DNA of 64,000 nt from Oleomonas cavernae (lineage in GTDB: Bacteria; Pseudomonadota; Alphaproteobacteria; Zavarziniales; Zavarziniaceae). Positions 18,270 through 27,412 of the stretch are shown piece after piece (positions within the stretch are counted from its first letter, which is position 1; every line of letters starts with the position of its first letter). The notes beneath the pieces were generated by a model. That model did not search any database and was not told where the DNA came from. It saw nothing but the letters and a program-made list of their open reading frames with translations. The stretch covers positions 2,756,001 to 2,820,000 of the forward strand of contig NZ_QYUK01000011.1 in assembly GCF_003590945.1 (NCBI RefSeq). The letters are read 5' to 3'. A program made the translations under genes and the position numbers.

Positions 18270-19211
18270 ATGCGCCTGTTGAAGTGGCTGGGCCTTGCCC
18301 TGGGCCTGATCGTGCTCGTCATCGCCGGTGCCATGGCCTGGCTGGCCGAGCCGGACCTGCCGGCGGCGCGGGTCGAGGCGCAGTACCTGACGCCGACCTC
18401 GCGCTTCGTCACCCTGGCCGACGGCGCCCGCGTCCATGTCCGGCTGGACGGCGACCCGGCGGCGCCGGCGATCGTCCTGCTCCACGGCTCCAATGCTTCG
18501 CTGCATACCTGGGAAGGCTGGACCTTCCGCCTGAAGGACCGTTTCCGCGTCGTCTCGATGGATCTGCCGGGCCACGGCCTGACCGGCCCGGTGCCGTCGG
18601 GCCGCTATGATATCGGCGCGATGGCGGAGGTCGTCGACGCGGTGGTCACCAAACTGGGTGTCGCCAAATTCTCGCTGGTCGGCAATTCCATGGGCGGCTA
18701 TGTCGCCTGGCGTTACACCCTGGCCCATCCCGACAAGGTCGATCACCTGGTATTGGTCGATGCCGGCGGCTATCCGCGCAAGGATCGGCCCATGATCTAC
18801 CGCATCGCCTCCCTGCCCCTGGCCGGCTGGATCATGCAGCGGGTAACGCCCGCCTTCACGATCCGCGCCCAGCTGACCCAGGTTTTCGCCGATGACAGCA
18901 AGGTGACCGACGCCATGGTCGAGCGCTATCACACACTGCTGCTGCGCGAGGGCAATCGCGAGGCCACGGGCAAACGCATCACGACCCCGCCGGACGTGAT
19001 CGCCTCGCCGCAAGTACTGGGGGCGATCAAGGCGCCGACCCTGATCATTTGGGGCGAGCAGGATGCCTGGATCCCCCTGGAATGGGCCCATCACTTCGCC
19101 GCCGACATTCCCGGCGCGACGCTGAAGCTCTATCCCGGCCTGGGCCATGTGCCGATGGAGGAAGCCCCCGACGAGACGGCAGCGGACGCCGCGGCGTTCC
19201 TGTCGAAATAG
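18270..19211 (+). CDS. membrane-anchored alpha/beta hydrolase
   Basis: The 313-residue protein starts with a membrane helix (WLGLALGLIVLVIAGAMAWL, residues 6-25) and then an alpha/beta hydrolase fold facing the periplasm. HGSNAS forms the oxyanion hole, GNSMGG holds the nucleophilic Ser, and the acid and base are in WGEQDAW and GLGHVP. It resembles the MhpC-like esterase/lipase and C-C hydrolase group. The substrate is unknown. It begins 50 bp after the FMN dehydrogenase, on the same strand, and may be cotranscribed. Confidence 0.83.
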   Translation: MRLLKWLGLALGLIVLVIAGAMAWLAEPDLPAARVEAQYLTPTSRFVTLADGARVHVRLDGDPAAPAIVLLHGSNASLHTWEGWTFRLKDRFRVVSMDLPGHGLTGPVPSGRYDIGAMAEVVDAVVTKLGVAKFSLVGNSMGGYVAWRYTLAHPDKVDHLVLVDAGGYPRKDRPMIYRIASLPLAGWIMQRVTPAFTIRAQLTQVFADDSKVTDAMVERYHTLLLREGNREATGKRITTPPDVIASPQVLGAIKAPTLIIWGEQDAWIPLEWAHHFAADIPGATLKLYPGLGHVPMEEAPDETAADAAAFLSK

Positions 19212-19216
19212 AGTTC

Positions 19217-19365
19217 CCTCGCCGCCGCTTGCGGGGAGAGGGAGGGGACCCGCCGCGAAGCGGTGGGGAGGGTGAGGTGGTGGACGGGCCAGAGCGCGCT
19301 TTGTGTCGGCTACCCACCTCACCCAACCCTCTCCCCCCTTGAAGGGCGGAGAGGGCTCAGGTAGG
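19217..19365. repeat. GAGAGGG-type inverted repeat element
   Basis: Between the hydrolase and the EamA gene lies a palindromic element with arms containing GGGAGGGTGAGGTGG and CCACCTCACCCAACCCTCTCCC. A related element separates the two ABC exporter genes at 37590-37735. It could fold as a long imperfect hairpin in the transcript. No promoter or other signal was recognised in this 207-bp gap. Confidence 0.7.
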
Positions 19366-19418
19366 ACAACGCCATCAAGCTGGCATAGTACGCGCCGGCC
19401 CGGCAAAATAGCCGGACC

Positions 19419-20366
19419 ATGTCCCTCGCCGTCTCTGCGTTACGCCATCGCTTCGCCCGCCTGCCGGGCTCGCTTCGCGGCATTTCCTGGATGATCGCCT
19501 CGGTGTTCTTCTACACCGTCATGGGCGTTGCCGTGAAATTCGCCGGCCACCGGCTCGATCCCATGCAGATCGGCTTTGCCCGCGCCCTGTTCGGCCTGCT
19601 CGCGATGCTGCCCTTCGCCTATGCCGCTGGCTGGGCGGCGCTGAAGACCAGCCGGCCGATGCTGCAGTTCTTCCGCGGCTTCACCGGCTCGACCGCCATG
19701 CTGATCGGCTTCTGGTCGATCGTGCATCTGCCCCTGGCCGAGGTGACGGCGGTCAGCTTTGCCAACCCGCTGTTCCTGCTGGTCTTGGCGGTGCTGTTCC
19801 TGGGGGAAAAGGTCCGCGCCCGGCGCTGGAGCGCCACCGCGGTCGGCTTCATCGGCGTGCTGATCATGGTGCGGCCCGGCCTGGACATGAATCCGGCCAT
19901 GCTGATCGCCCTGGGCGGCACCGCCTTGGTCGCCATTTCCGTGATCTTGATCAAGACCATGGCCAAGAACGACAACCCGATGACCCTGCTGCTCTATTTC
20001 GGGATCTTCTCGACCGCCATCTCGGCCATTCCCGCCGCCCTGGTGTGGCAGGACCCGACCTGGGAGGAGACCGCCTTCCTGGTCGTGACCGGGGCCTGCG
20101 GGACGGCGGCGCAGTCGTGCTACATCCGAGCCTTCGCCGCCGCCGATGCCAGCCTGGTCGCGCCCTTCGAATATACCAAGCTGATCTTCGCCGGCCTGTT
20201 CGGCTTCGTCTTCTTCCTGGAGGTGCCCGACGGCTGGACCATCCTGGGCGCCGCGATCATCGTCGCGTCGACCCTCTACATCGCCCGGCGCGAGGCCCAA
20301 CTGGGCCGCCACGCCCCGCGCGCGCCGGCCAAGATCGACCCGCCCGGCGCCCTGCCGCCGGGGTGA
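19419..20366 (+). CDS. EamA-family (DMT) exporter
   Basis: The 315-residue protein has ten predicted membrane segments in two EamA halves. Typical segments are SVFFYTVMGVAVKF at the start, AEVTAVSFANPLFLLVLAVL in the first half, and SLVAPFEYTKLIFAGLFGF in the second. The drug/metabolite transporter group exports small metabolites such as amino acids across the inner membrane. Its length and two-domain form are normal. Neighbours give no clue to cargo, and a palindromic repeat follows directly. Confidence 0.87.
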   Translation: MSLAVSALRHRFARLPGSLRGISWMIASVFFYTVMGVAVKFAGHRLDPMQIGFARALFGLLAMLPFAYAAGWAALKTSRPMLQFFRGFTGSTAMLIGFWSIVHLPLAEVTAVSFANPLFLLVLAVLFLGEKVRARRWSATAVGFIGVLIMVRPGLDMNPAMLIALGGTALVAISVILIKTMAKNDNPMTLLLYFGIFSTAISAIPAALVWQDPTWEETAFLVVTGACGTAAQSCYIRAFAAADASLVAPFEYTKLIFAGLFGFVFFLEVPDGWTILGAAIIVASTLYIARREAQLGRHAPRAPAKIDPPGALPPG

Positions 20367-20380
20367 TCTGGATCGACAAC

Positions 20381-20493
20381 GTGCGTCCTTCGAGACGCCG
20401 CCGATGGCGGCTCCTCAGGATGAGGAGAGTCTTTTTGCCACAAAGATTCTCCTCATCCTGAGGAGGCCCGCAGGGCCGTCTCGAAGGACGCAC
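20381..20493 (+). repeat. dispersed palindromic repeat, copy B
   Basis: A 113-bp copy of the family described at 16948, with outer arms GTGCGTCCTTCGAGACG and matching inverted end GGACGCAC. It fills the gap between convergent genes (EamA ending 20366 and monooxygenase ending 20511), where it could serve as a bidirectional terminator. Confidence 0.9.
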
Positions 20494-20510
20494 GACGGTG
20501 GTGCGACGGG

Positions 20511-22004
20511 CTACTCCGCCGCCGCCGGGATCGGCTGCGGCGCGGTCTGGCCGTCGAAGCTGAATTCGGCGAAGTCGGGCTGGCGCATCATCCACCAATA
20601 GCTGACGGTGAAACCCGGCCAGTTGTTGGTGATGCGACCCTGGGCGTTCTTGTACCAGCTATGGCAGTCGGCATTCCAGACCGTGGTCTCGAACGAGGCC
20701 TGGACAGTGTCGTTATAGGCCTGCATCGCGGGCGGTGTGACATCCAGCGAGCGCACGCCGCGGCGGGCCACTTCGCCCAGGCACTTCATGATGTAGCCGA
20801 CCTGCTGTTCGATCATGAAGATGATCGAGTTGTGGCCCAGGTTGGTGTTGGGGCCGTAGAGCACGAAGAAATTCGGGAAGCCGGCGATGGCGACGCCCTT
20901 GTGCGCCTCCGCCCCGTTGCGCCAGCGCTCGTTGAGTTCCGCGCCCTGGCGGCCCCAGACCTTCATCGGCGCGATGAAGCTCTGCGTCTCGAAGCCGGTG
21001 CCGTAGATCAGGCAATCGACCTCGTGCAATTGGCCATCCCTGGTGCGCACGCCGGTTTCGGTAACCTCGGCAATCGCCTCGGTGACCACGTCGGCGTTGG
21101 GCTGGGCCAGCGCCTTGTACCAGTCGTTGGTGATCAGGATGCGCTTGCAGCCGACGGGGAAATCGGGCTGCAGCTTGGCCTTCAGCGCCGGGTCCGTCAC
21201 CTGGGCGTCGAGATAGGCCTGGCATTGCTTCTGCGCCAGGCGGGCGAAGAAATTGCCCTTGCGCCGGAACGACAGGAAGCGCGATTCCAGCAGCAGGTAG
21301 GTCCAGTGGCGATAGGCCCGCTGCACCCCCGGCAGGTGGTGGAAGGCCCATTGGGCCCAGGCCGAGAAAACGTAATCGTCCTTGGGGACCATCCAGGTCG
21401 GGCTGCGCTGGAACACGCTGAGCCTGGCCACCTTGGGCTGGATCTCGGGCACGAACTGGATGGCGCTGGCGCCGGTGCCGATCACGGCGACGCGCTTGCC
21501 CGCCAGATCGTAGCCATGGTCCCAGTAGGCAGAATGGAAGGCCTTGCCCTGGAAGCGGTCGAGGCCGGCGATCCTGGGGAATTGCGGCCGGCTGAGTTGG
21601 CCGAGCCCTGAGACCACGAACTGCGCCTCGATCGCCTCGCCGCCTTTGGTGACGACGGTCCACAGGCCGCGGCCTTCATCGAACCGCGCCTCGGTCACCT
21701 CGGTGTTGAAGCGGATGTGACGGGCCAGGTCATATTTGGCGACGCAATGTTCGATATAGGCGATGATCTCGCTCTGCTTGGCAAAGCGGCGCGTCCAGTT
21801 GGGGTTGAGCTCGAACGAGAAGGAATAGAGGTGGCAGGGAACGTCGCAGCCGGCACCGGGATAGGTGTTCTCGCGCCAGGTGCCACCCACTGCCGCGGCC
21901 TTGTCCAGGATCACGAAATCGTCGATGCCCGAGCGCTTGAGCTGGATCGCCATGCACAGGCCGGCAAAACCGGTACCGATCACACAGACTTTCACGGGCT
22001 TCAT
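20511..22004 (-). CDS. FAD-dependent Baeyer-Villiger-type monooxygenase
   Basis: The 497-residue protein has two dinucleotide sites, VCVIGTGFAGL (FAD) near residue 6 and RVAVIGTGASAIQF (NADPH) near residue 175. Between them lies FQGKAFHSAYW, matching the Baeyer-Villiger fingerprint FxGxxxHxxxW. It probably oxidises a ketone to an ester or lactone with NADPH and O2. The ATG at 22004 has a perfect AAGGAGG site. It diverges from an AraC-type regulator at 22140 that probably controls it. The substrate is unknown; related enzymes attack cyclic, steroid or long-chain ketones. Confidence 0.9.
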   Translation of the reverse strand: MKPVKVCVIGTGFAGLCMAIQLKRSGIDDFVILDKAAAVGGTWRENTYPGAGCDVPCHLYSFSFELNPNWTRRFAKQSEIIAYIEHCVAKYDLARHIRFNTEVTEARFDEGRGLWTVVTKGGEAIEAQFVVSGLGQLSRPQFPRIAGLDRFQGKAFHSAYWDHGYDLAGKRVAVIGTGASAIQFVPEIQPKVARLSVFQRSPTWMVPKDDYVFSAWAQWAFHHLPGVQRAYRHWTYLLLESRFLSFRRKGNFFARLAQKQCQAYLDAQVTDPALKAKLQPDFPVGCKRILITNDWYKALAQPNADVVTEAIAEVTETGVRTRDGQLHEVDCLIYGTGFETQSFIAPMKVWGRQGAELNERWRNGAEAHKGVAIAGFPNFFVLYGPNTNLGHNSIIFMIEQQVGYIMKCLGEVARRGVRSLDVTPPAMQAYNDTVQASFETTVWNADCHSWYKNAQGRITNNWPGFTVSYWWMMRQPDFAEFSFDGQTAPQPIPAAAE

Positions 22005-22139
22005 TGGGCGTTTCCTCCTTGGGGGCGGCGAGCTCTCGTCTCTGCCGTGTTGAAGCAAGGATAGCCGCCTCCTGGCCAAAAACCACGTTCGGTTGGGCCA
22101 CCGACTTGATAGTTTGGGCCAAACGATCAAAAATACGCC

Positions 22140-23159
22140 ATGAAGTCCGGATTGGCCCAGCGGCACTGGTCGGTGTCCAGCTTGCAGGTGTTGCGCGATA
22201 CGCTCGCGGCGCGCGGCATCGTCATCGCGCCCTTTCTGGTGCAGGCGGGCCTGCCGCCTGCCCTGCTCGACGATCCCCGTGCCCAGGTGGAAGCGACGAC
22301 CGAACTGGCCGTGATCGAGCGGGTGTTGGCGGTGCTGGGCGACCCGCCCGGCTTCGGCCTCGAGGTCGGGGTGCGCTACCGCCTCGCCGCCTATGGCGTC
22401 TGGGGCTTTGCCATGCTGGCCTCCTCGACCGTGCGCGACGCCCTGACCCTGGGCCTGGAATATCAGGACCTGACCTACAGCGTGATGCCCATCACCCTGG
22501 CCGCGCTCGACGGCGGCGAGGCGGTGGTGTTCGACGATGCCGGCCTGCCGCCTGCCCTGCGCCGCTTCATGATCGAGCGCGACCTCTCGGCCTCGCGCCA
22601 GATCATGACCGACCTGTGGGGCACCCCCTCGCCCTGCCGGGCCGTCACGCTGGCCCTGCCCTGGCCCGCCGACACCGCCCCTTACGAGGCGGTGTTCCAC
22701 GGCCCGGTCCACTTCGAGGCCACGCATAACGCCGTCATCTACGACCCCGGCATGCTGGACCGGCCCCTGCCCCAGGCCAACCCGCTGGTCGCGGCCCTGC
22801 ATGTCCGCGCCTGCCAGGAACGGCTGCGCCAGGTATTGCGCGACGACGGCATAATCGAGAAGGTTACAGGAGCGATCCTGGCCCGGCCGGGCCATTTCCC
22901 GCCGCTGGAGGATGTGGCGGAGGGCCTGGAGATGGCGCCGCGCACCCTGCGCCGGCGCCTCGCCGAGGCGGGGCTGGGCTACCGCGACCTGGTGGCCCGG
23001 CTGCGCCAGGACCTGGCGATCGAGATGCTGACCGCGACCGGCCTGAAGGTCGAGGCGGTGGCCGAACGCCTGGGCTATGCCGAAACCGCAAGCTTCACCC
23101 ACGCATTCCGCCGGTGGACCGGCCGTCCCCCCAGCAGCTACGCTCGCCAGGGCCGGTAG
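22140..23159 (+). CDS. AraC-family regulator with arabinose-type N-terminal domain
   Basis: The 339-residue protein has an OruR/ArgR-like N-terminal sensing domain (VLRDTLAARGIVIAPFLVQA, VGVRYRLAAYGVWGFAMLAS) and a C-terminal double helix-turn-helix. The latter includes LEMAPRTLRRRLAEAGLGYR and AVAERLGYAETASFTHAFRR, the classical AraC signature, ending WTGRPPSSYA. It is divergently placed to the monooxygenase gene across 135 bp, the usual arrangement for a substrate-responsive activator. No clear direct-repeat binding site was picked out in the gap. Confidence 0.9.
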   Translation: MKSGLAQRHWSVSSLQVLRDTLAARGIVIAPFLVQAGLPPALLDDPRAQVEATTELAVIERVLAVLGDPPGFGLEVGVRYRLAAYGVWGFAMLASSTVRDALTLGLEYQDLTYSVMPITLAALDGGEAVVFDDAGLPPALRRFMIERDLSASRQIMTDLWGTPSPCRAVTLALPWPADTAPYEAVFHGPVHFEATHNAVIYDPGMLDRPLPQANPLVAALHVRACQERLRQVLRDDGIIEKVTGAILARPGHFPPLEDVAEGLEMAPRTLRRRLAEAGLGYRDLVARLRQDLAIEMLTATGLKVEAVAERLGYAETASFTHAFRRWTGRPPSSYARQGR

Positions 23160-23192
23160 GGGCGTGATGGCTTTGAACTTGGGACTGGCGTC

Positions 23193-23309
23193 GTGCGTCC
23201 TTCGAGACGCCACTCTGCGAGTGGCTCCTCAGGATGAGGAGAATTTTTGTGCCAGGAAGATCGTCCTCATCCTGAGGAGGATGCGCAGCATCCGTCTCGA
23301 AGGACGCAC
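23193..23309 (+). repeat. dispersed palindromic repeat, copy C
   Basis: A 117-bp family copy, slightly longer in the left loop (CACTCTGCGAGTGG). It ends 12 bp before the start codon of the MFS transporter. This is the second case in which the element forms the leader of a downstream gene. Confidence 0.9.
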
Positions 23310-23321
23310 GATGTTCCTGCG

Positions 23322-24518
23322 ATGAACACCGCCGACACCCCCCGCTGGATCGTGCGGGGCACGCCGGCCTATCGCCGGGTCACCCTGGCGCTGTTCCTGG
23401 CCGGGTTCTCGACCCTGTCGCTGCTCTATTGCGTGCAGCCGCTGCTGCCGCTGTTCGCCACCACCTTCGGGGTCAGCCCGGCGGCCAGTTCGCTGGCGCT
23501 GTCGCTCAGCACCGTGCTGCTGGCGCTGGCCATCCTGTGCGCCGGCGCCCTGTCCGAAACGCTGGGGCGCAAGCCCTTGATGCTGGTCTCGCTGTTCGCC
23601 TCGGCGAGCCTCAACCTCGCCACGGCTTTCGCCCCCGACTGGGGCAGCCTGCTGGCCCTGCGCGCGCTCGAAGGCATTGCCCTGGGCGGCGTGCCGGCCG
23701 TCGCCATGGCCTATCTCGCCGACGAGATCGAGCCCGGGGGCCTGGGCCTGGCCGTGGGCGTCTATGTCGGCGGCACCGCCTTTGGCGGCATGGTCGGCCG
23801 CGTGGGCAGCGGCCTGCTGGCGGATTACGCGTCGTGGCACTGGGCGGTGGGCGTGGTCGGCGCCTTCGGCCTGCTCTCCGCCGGTGCCTTTGCCCTGTTG
23901 ATGCCGGCGGCCCGGCGGCCGCCGGCTGGGGCGGGCCTGGGCCTGGGCTTTCATCTGCGGGCCTGGGGGCGGCACCTGGGGCGCCCCGGCCTGCCCTGGC
24001 TGTTCGCGGTCGGCTTTTTCGCCATGGGCGGCTTCGTCACCAGCTACAATTACGTCGGTTTCCACCTGGCGGCGGCGCCCTATGGCCTCAGCCAGGCGGC
24101 GGCGGGGCTGATCTTCACCGTCTATCTGTTCGGCATGGCCGGCTCGTCGGGCGCCGGCGGCCTGGCCGATCGCATCGGCCGGGGCCCGGTCATGACCGGC
24201 AGCATCAGCCTCGCCCTCGTCGGCCTGCTGCTCACCCTGGCCGGGCCGCTGGCGCTTGTCATCGCCGGCATCGCCCTGATGACATTGGGCTACTTTGCCA
24301 CCCATGCGGTTGCCAGCAGTTGGGTCGGCCCCCTGGCGGACGAGGCGCGAGGTCATGCCGCCGCCCTCTACCTGCTGGCCTATTACCTGGGCTCCAGCCT
24401 GATGGGGACCCTGGGCGGCTGGTTCTGGGCCTGGGGCCACTGGCCGGCGGTGGTCGGCTTCGTCGGCGCCCAATTCGCCGTGGTGCTGGCGATCGCCATC
24501 CGGCTGCACCGGGCTTAG
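23322..24518 (+). CDS. MFS transporter (YnfM-like)
   Basis: The 398-residue protein has twelve predicted membrane helices. LLYCVQPLLPLFATTFGVSP near residue 35 and GALSETLGRKPLML, the loop 2-3 motif, are typical of the YnfM/arabinose-efflux branch of the major facilitator superfamily. The repeated loop in the second half is GGLADRIGRGPVMTG. It probably exports small organic molecules. ATG 23322 was chosen since upstream sequence is the palindromic repeat. Its stop overlaps the end of the convergent MpaB-like gene by four bases. Confidence 0.88.
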   Translation: MNTADTPRWIVRGTPAYRRVTLALFLAGFSTLSLLYCVQPLLPLFATTFGVSPAASSLALSLSTVLLALAILCAGALSETLGRKPLMLVSLFASASLNLATAFAPDWGSLLALRALEGIALGGVPAVAMAYLADEIEPGGLGLAVGVYVGGTAFGGMVGRVGSGLLADYASWHWAVGVVGAFGLLSAGAFALLMPAARRPPAGAGLGLGFHLRAWGRHLGRPGLPWLFAVGFFAMGGFVTSYNYVGFHLAAAPYGLSQAAAGLIFTVYLFGMAGSSGAGGLADRIGRGPVMTGSISLALVGLLLTLAGPLALVIAGIALMTLGYFATHAVASSWVGPLADEARGHAAALYLLAYYLGSSLMGTLGGWFWAWGHWPAVVGFVGAQFAVVLAIAIRLHRA

Positions 24519-25846
24519 GCGGCCCGGGCCTCCTTGTACTTGGAGGAATCGGTCGTGTATTCGGCGTGGCCATAGCCGGCCAATTGCCGATTGAGCTTGG
24601 CGATGAGGATCCTGTCGGTCACCGCAGCGAGGCCCGGCAGCTGCATGGCCAGCGCATAAAGGCCCAGGCGCGAGAACACGAAGAGGCTGAGCGCCACGAA
24701 GACCAACTTGTCGACCGGCCTGAGCACCACGCCCATCTGCTGCGCCTTGCTGCCGTCGTCGCCCGACAGGAAGGCGCGGTGGAAGAAGACCTTGGCGAAG
24801 CTTTTCTCCAGCCGGTTGAAGATCCGGCTTTTCAGCGAGCGGTCGGCCGGGAAATAGGCGGCCATGGTGGCCCGCACCAGGGCGCCGCAGGTCTCGTTGT
24901 CGTAGCCCGCACGCAAGGTGCCGCTGTAGACCATCATGGCATTGTAGATGCCCTGGGGCGTGTCGGGCAGCAGTTCCTCGGGGAGCCCCAAGAGGTAGCA
25001 GCGGTAACGGTTGAACTCCACCACCGCCCGTTCCTCGGCCGTGAAGTTCGTGCGGCCCTGGCGCATCATCTTGAACGCCAGCAGGAAGACGGAAATCGTG
25101 CCGGCCGGCATCTGGTCGACCTGGGGCACCGGGATGCCATAGACCGAGACATCCCACTTCGACGACGCGCGCAGGATGTTGAAGCGCACCATGGAATGCA
25201 TCAGGCGCACCATGGCGGCGGCCTTGAAGCCGGACCCGTGGCGGTCGAGCGCGCCGGGCAGCGCCGTGGTCGAGAAGAAGGTCGCCGTCTCCTTGATGCG
25301 GCGGACCGCGCTTTCATGGGACAGCGTGCCGGTCAGCGCCATGGGCAGGGCCGAATACTTGTTCATGAAGGTGGCGACGAAGGCGCCCCGCGCCACGAAG
25401 GGCGAGAGATTGGCCGCGCCGTTGCGGCTGGCCCGCGCGCCTTCGCGCACCAGGTCCATGTTCAGCCACTGGGGCACGGTTTCCATGGCATGGATGAAGG
25501 CGACCAGTTCGGCCGGCGCATCGGCCACCGTCTCCACCCCGAGGTCGCAGGCCTGCGTCAGCATGCCGATCAGCCGCTTGAAACCGTATTGCGGCATCAG
25601 GGCCGCATAGGCATCGGCCACCGTGTCGCCCAGCATGGTGTAGGCGCGGGCCCGCTCCACCGTTTCGTGCTCGGCCAGGAATTTTTGCCGGTAGGCGATG
25701 GCCGCGGCACCGCGCAGCGAACTCTCGTCCCCGGGTTGGTCGGCGAAGCGCTCGGGCGTGATGCTGAAGTCGACCTTGCCGTACAGCGAGGGGATCCGCG
25801 TCTTCTGGGCAGCCACCTTGGCCTTCAATTCTTCCAGGCTGGTCAT
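24515..25846 (-). CDS. MpaB/DUF2236-family oxygenase-like protein
   Basis: The 443-residue protein matches the DUF2236 family that includes latex-clearing protein Lcp and the MpaB oxygenases. Conserved pieces are AAAIAYRQKFLAEHE, MVRLMHSMVRFNILR with the likely haem-region His, and TISVFLLAFKMMRQG. A late hydrophobic stretch follows VLRPVDKLVFVALSLFVFS. Members are haem-b oxygenases acting on hydrophobic substrates; the activity of this branch is unproven. The gene diverges from a TetR gene with a perfect palindrome between them, suggesting repression relieved by a substrate. Confidence 0.78.
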   Translation of the reverse strand: MTSLEELKAKVAAQKTRIPSLYGKVDFSITPERFADQPGDESSLRGAAAIAYRQKFLAEHETVERARAYTMLGDTVADAYAALMPQYGFKRLIGMLTQACDLGVETVADAPAELVAFIHAMETVPQWLNMDLVREGARASRNGAANLSPFVARGAFVATFMNKYSALPMALTGTLSHESAVRRIKETATFFSTTALPGALDRHGSGFKAAAMVRLMHSMVRFNILRASSKWDVSVYGIPVPQVDQMPAGTISVFLLAFKMMRQGRTNFTAEERAVVEFNRYRCYLLGLPEELLPDTPQGIYNAMMVYSGTLRAGYDNETCGALVRATMAAYFPADRSLKSRIFNRLEKSFAKVFFHRAFLSGDDGSKAQQMGVVLRPVDKLVFVALSLFVFSRLGLYALAMQLPGLAAVTDRILIAKLNRQLAGYGHAEYTTDSSKYKEARAA

Positions 25847-25870
25847 CGGTGCGTTTCCTCGCCTCGCGGC

Positions 25871-25903
25871 AACTTACATTTAGAAAGTTATAAAATGTAA
25901 GTT
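25871..25903. promoter_or_regulatory. palindromic TetR operator
   Basis: A perfect inverted repeat with 11-base arms, AACTTACATTT at 25871-25881 and AAATGTAAGTT at 25893-25903, separated by 11 AT-rich bases. It lies midway between the MpaB-like gene (start 25846) and the TetR gene. The centre contains TTATAAAA, a possible -10 region. This is the expected position for an operator bound by the TetR protein that controls both genes. Confidence 0.75.
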
Positions 25904-25920
25904 ATGCTGCGCCTGCATCA

Positions 25921-26571
25921 TTGGCAAGCGGGAATCGAAGGTTGGCAGGCAGGGCGACAGCGACCAGGCGGCGGATGAGCGTCGAGCTGCGCCGCGAGCA
26001 GATCCTCGACGCCGTGCGCGATCTCGTGGACGGGCACGGTTTTCACGCGGTCACCCTGGAGCGGATCGCCCAGGCCTGCGGCATCACCCGGACACTGATC
26101 TACCAGCAGTTCGGCAATCTGTCGGGCTTGTTGCTGGCCATGGTCGACCGGGAATTCCAGCGCGCGGCGGAGGGCTTCCTGCAGGCCGGGACGCGCCAGC
26201 CGGCCAAGGGTCAGTCCCGCTTCGCCGCCGGCGTGGCCGGTGTGCTCGAGGCGGTGGACGCGGCGCCGGCCACCTGGCGCATGCTCCTGATGCCCACCCA
26301 GGGCGGGCCGCCGGAACTCTATGAGCGCCTGGAGCAGGGCCGTGCCCTGACGCGCGGCCATCTCGACGCCGCCTTGCAGGCGGCCGATCCGTCCCTGGTT
26401 TCCCTGACCAATCCCGACCGCGTGCTGGCCATCGGCGTGCTGCACGCCGTGTCCGAGGAACTGGTGAGATTGCGCCTTGAGGATCCGCAGGCCTACACCG
26501 TCGAGCGCTTGCTGGCCCAGGCCGAATGGCTGGCCCAGGCACTGTTCAAGCGCCGCCCCGCCGGCAGCTAA
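25921..26571 (+). CDS. TetR-family regulator
   Basis: The protein has the TetR N-terminal domain: ELRREQILDAVRDLVDGHGF, then HAVTLERIAQACGITRTLIY, where the recognition helix ends in YQQFGN. The C-terminal ligand domain is unassigned. In-frame starts are TTG 25921, TTG 25942 and ATG 25975; the first gives 216 residues, but the ATG would still include the full DNA-binding domain. It overlaps the end of the convergent methyltransferase by 26 bp. The adjacent palindrome makes self-regulation and control of the MpaB-like gene probable. Confidence 0.88.
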   Translation: MASGNRRLAGRATATRRRMSVELRREQILDAVRDLVDGHGFHAVTLERIAQACGITRTLIYQQFGNLSGLLLAMVDREFQRAAEGFLQAGTRQPAKGQSRFAAGVAGVLEAVDAAPATWRMLLMPTQGGPPELYERLEQGRALTRGHLDAALQAADPSLVSLTNPDRVLAIGVLHAVSEELVRLRLEDPQAYTVERLLAQAEWLAQALFKRRPAGS

Positions 26572-27340
26572 GCCCGGCGAGACCGGGCAAAGCCTTGTGG
26601 CCCAGGATGAGATAGCGGCCCTTGTGCTTGGACTTGACCCGCTCCACCCGGGCGAAGGTTTTGCTGTGACGCAGCAGGATATTGGCGAGCGCCCTGGGGG
26701 TGATGAAGTACTTGACCTTGGGGATACCGTCCCGCCCCGGCGTATGCGGCTGACGGCCGACATAGATCACCGGCGCATTGCCCATGAACAGCGCCGCGAT
26801 CGACGCGGTGAACAGACGCCGGCGCACGGTCTGGAAGCCGAGGCCCGCCATTTCCAGCGCCAAGCGCTCCCGCGCGGCGGCAATCGTCTGCTCGATCACC
26901 AGCAGCGGATTGTCCAGGTGATGCAGCACGTTGAGGCACAAGATGTAGTCGAATTTCTCGACGACGGGGAAGGTGTTCAGGTCGCGAACTTCGAACTCTA
27001 CCGTCGCCCCCAGGCAGTCGGCCAAGAGCCGCGCCCGCTTGATCGCGGCGGGACTGTGATCGTAGCCGACGACCCGCGCCGCGCCGCGCTTGACGGCCTC
27101 GAAGCAGAAATAGCCGGTGTTGCAACCCAGATCGAGAACCGTCTTGCCGGTCAGGTCATCGGGGAAAATCTCGCGGGCGGTCGCGCTGCGATCGTCGCCA
27201 TCCGTCGAGAGGCCGTAAGGGAGGGCAACCTTCTGATAGCCGAAGGTCTCGGTCGCAAGCAGGTTTTCCACCTGCTCCCGGCTCCATTTGGTGTGCTGCA
27301 ACATGTCCACCACGCGCCGTACCATCGCCCCAAGGCACAT
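26546..27340 (-). CDS. class I methyltransferase of the tRNA-mo5U34 (CmoB-like) type
   Basis: The 264-residue protein contains KTVLDLGCNTGYFCFEAVKRGA (motif I, split around residue 70), then VVGYDHSPAAIKRA and FDYILCLNVLHHLDNPLLVIE, a set typical of DUF1698/CmoB-like methyltransferases. CmoB itself carboxymethylates tRNA wobble uridine with carboxy-SAM, but it is usually longer and paired with CmoA, which is absent. The true substrate may be a small molecule or lipid. It is monocistronic and convergent with the TetR gene. Confidence 0.75.
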   Translation of the reverse strand: MCLGAMVRRVVDMLQHTKWSREQVENLLATETFGYQKVALPYGLSTDGDDRSATAREIFPDDLTGKTVLDLGCNTGYFCFEAVKRGAARVVGYDHSPAAIKRARLLADCLGATVEFEVRDLNTFPVVEKFDYILCLNVLHHLDNPLLVIEQTIAAARERLALEMAGLGFQTVRRRLFTASIAALFMGNAPVIYVGRQPHTPGRDGIPKVKYFITPRALANILLRHSKTFARVERVKSKHKGRYLILGHKALPGLAGLSCRRGGA

Positions 27341-27412
27341 GCTTTGTGGCGGCGTACGGTGTTGGCCCTCGGCTCCTTTGTGATCCGGCCCGCCGACCCG
27401 GTCAAGCCGCCT

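Noticed and set aside
15812-18493. Minus-strand open frame of 893 codons
   Set aside because: It runs opposite two well-conserved plus-strand enzymes and through a palindromic repeat; no recognisable domain is present.
20511-23213. Single 900-residue minus-strand protein covering the monooxygenase and the AraC region
   Set aside because: The conserved monooxygenase starts at 22004 with a strong ribosome site. Upstream residues are antisense to the AraC gene.
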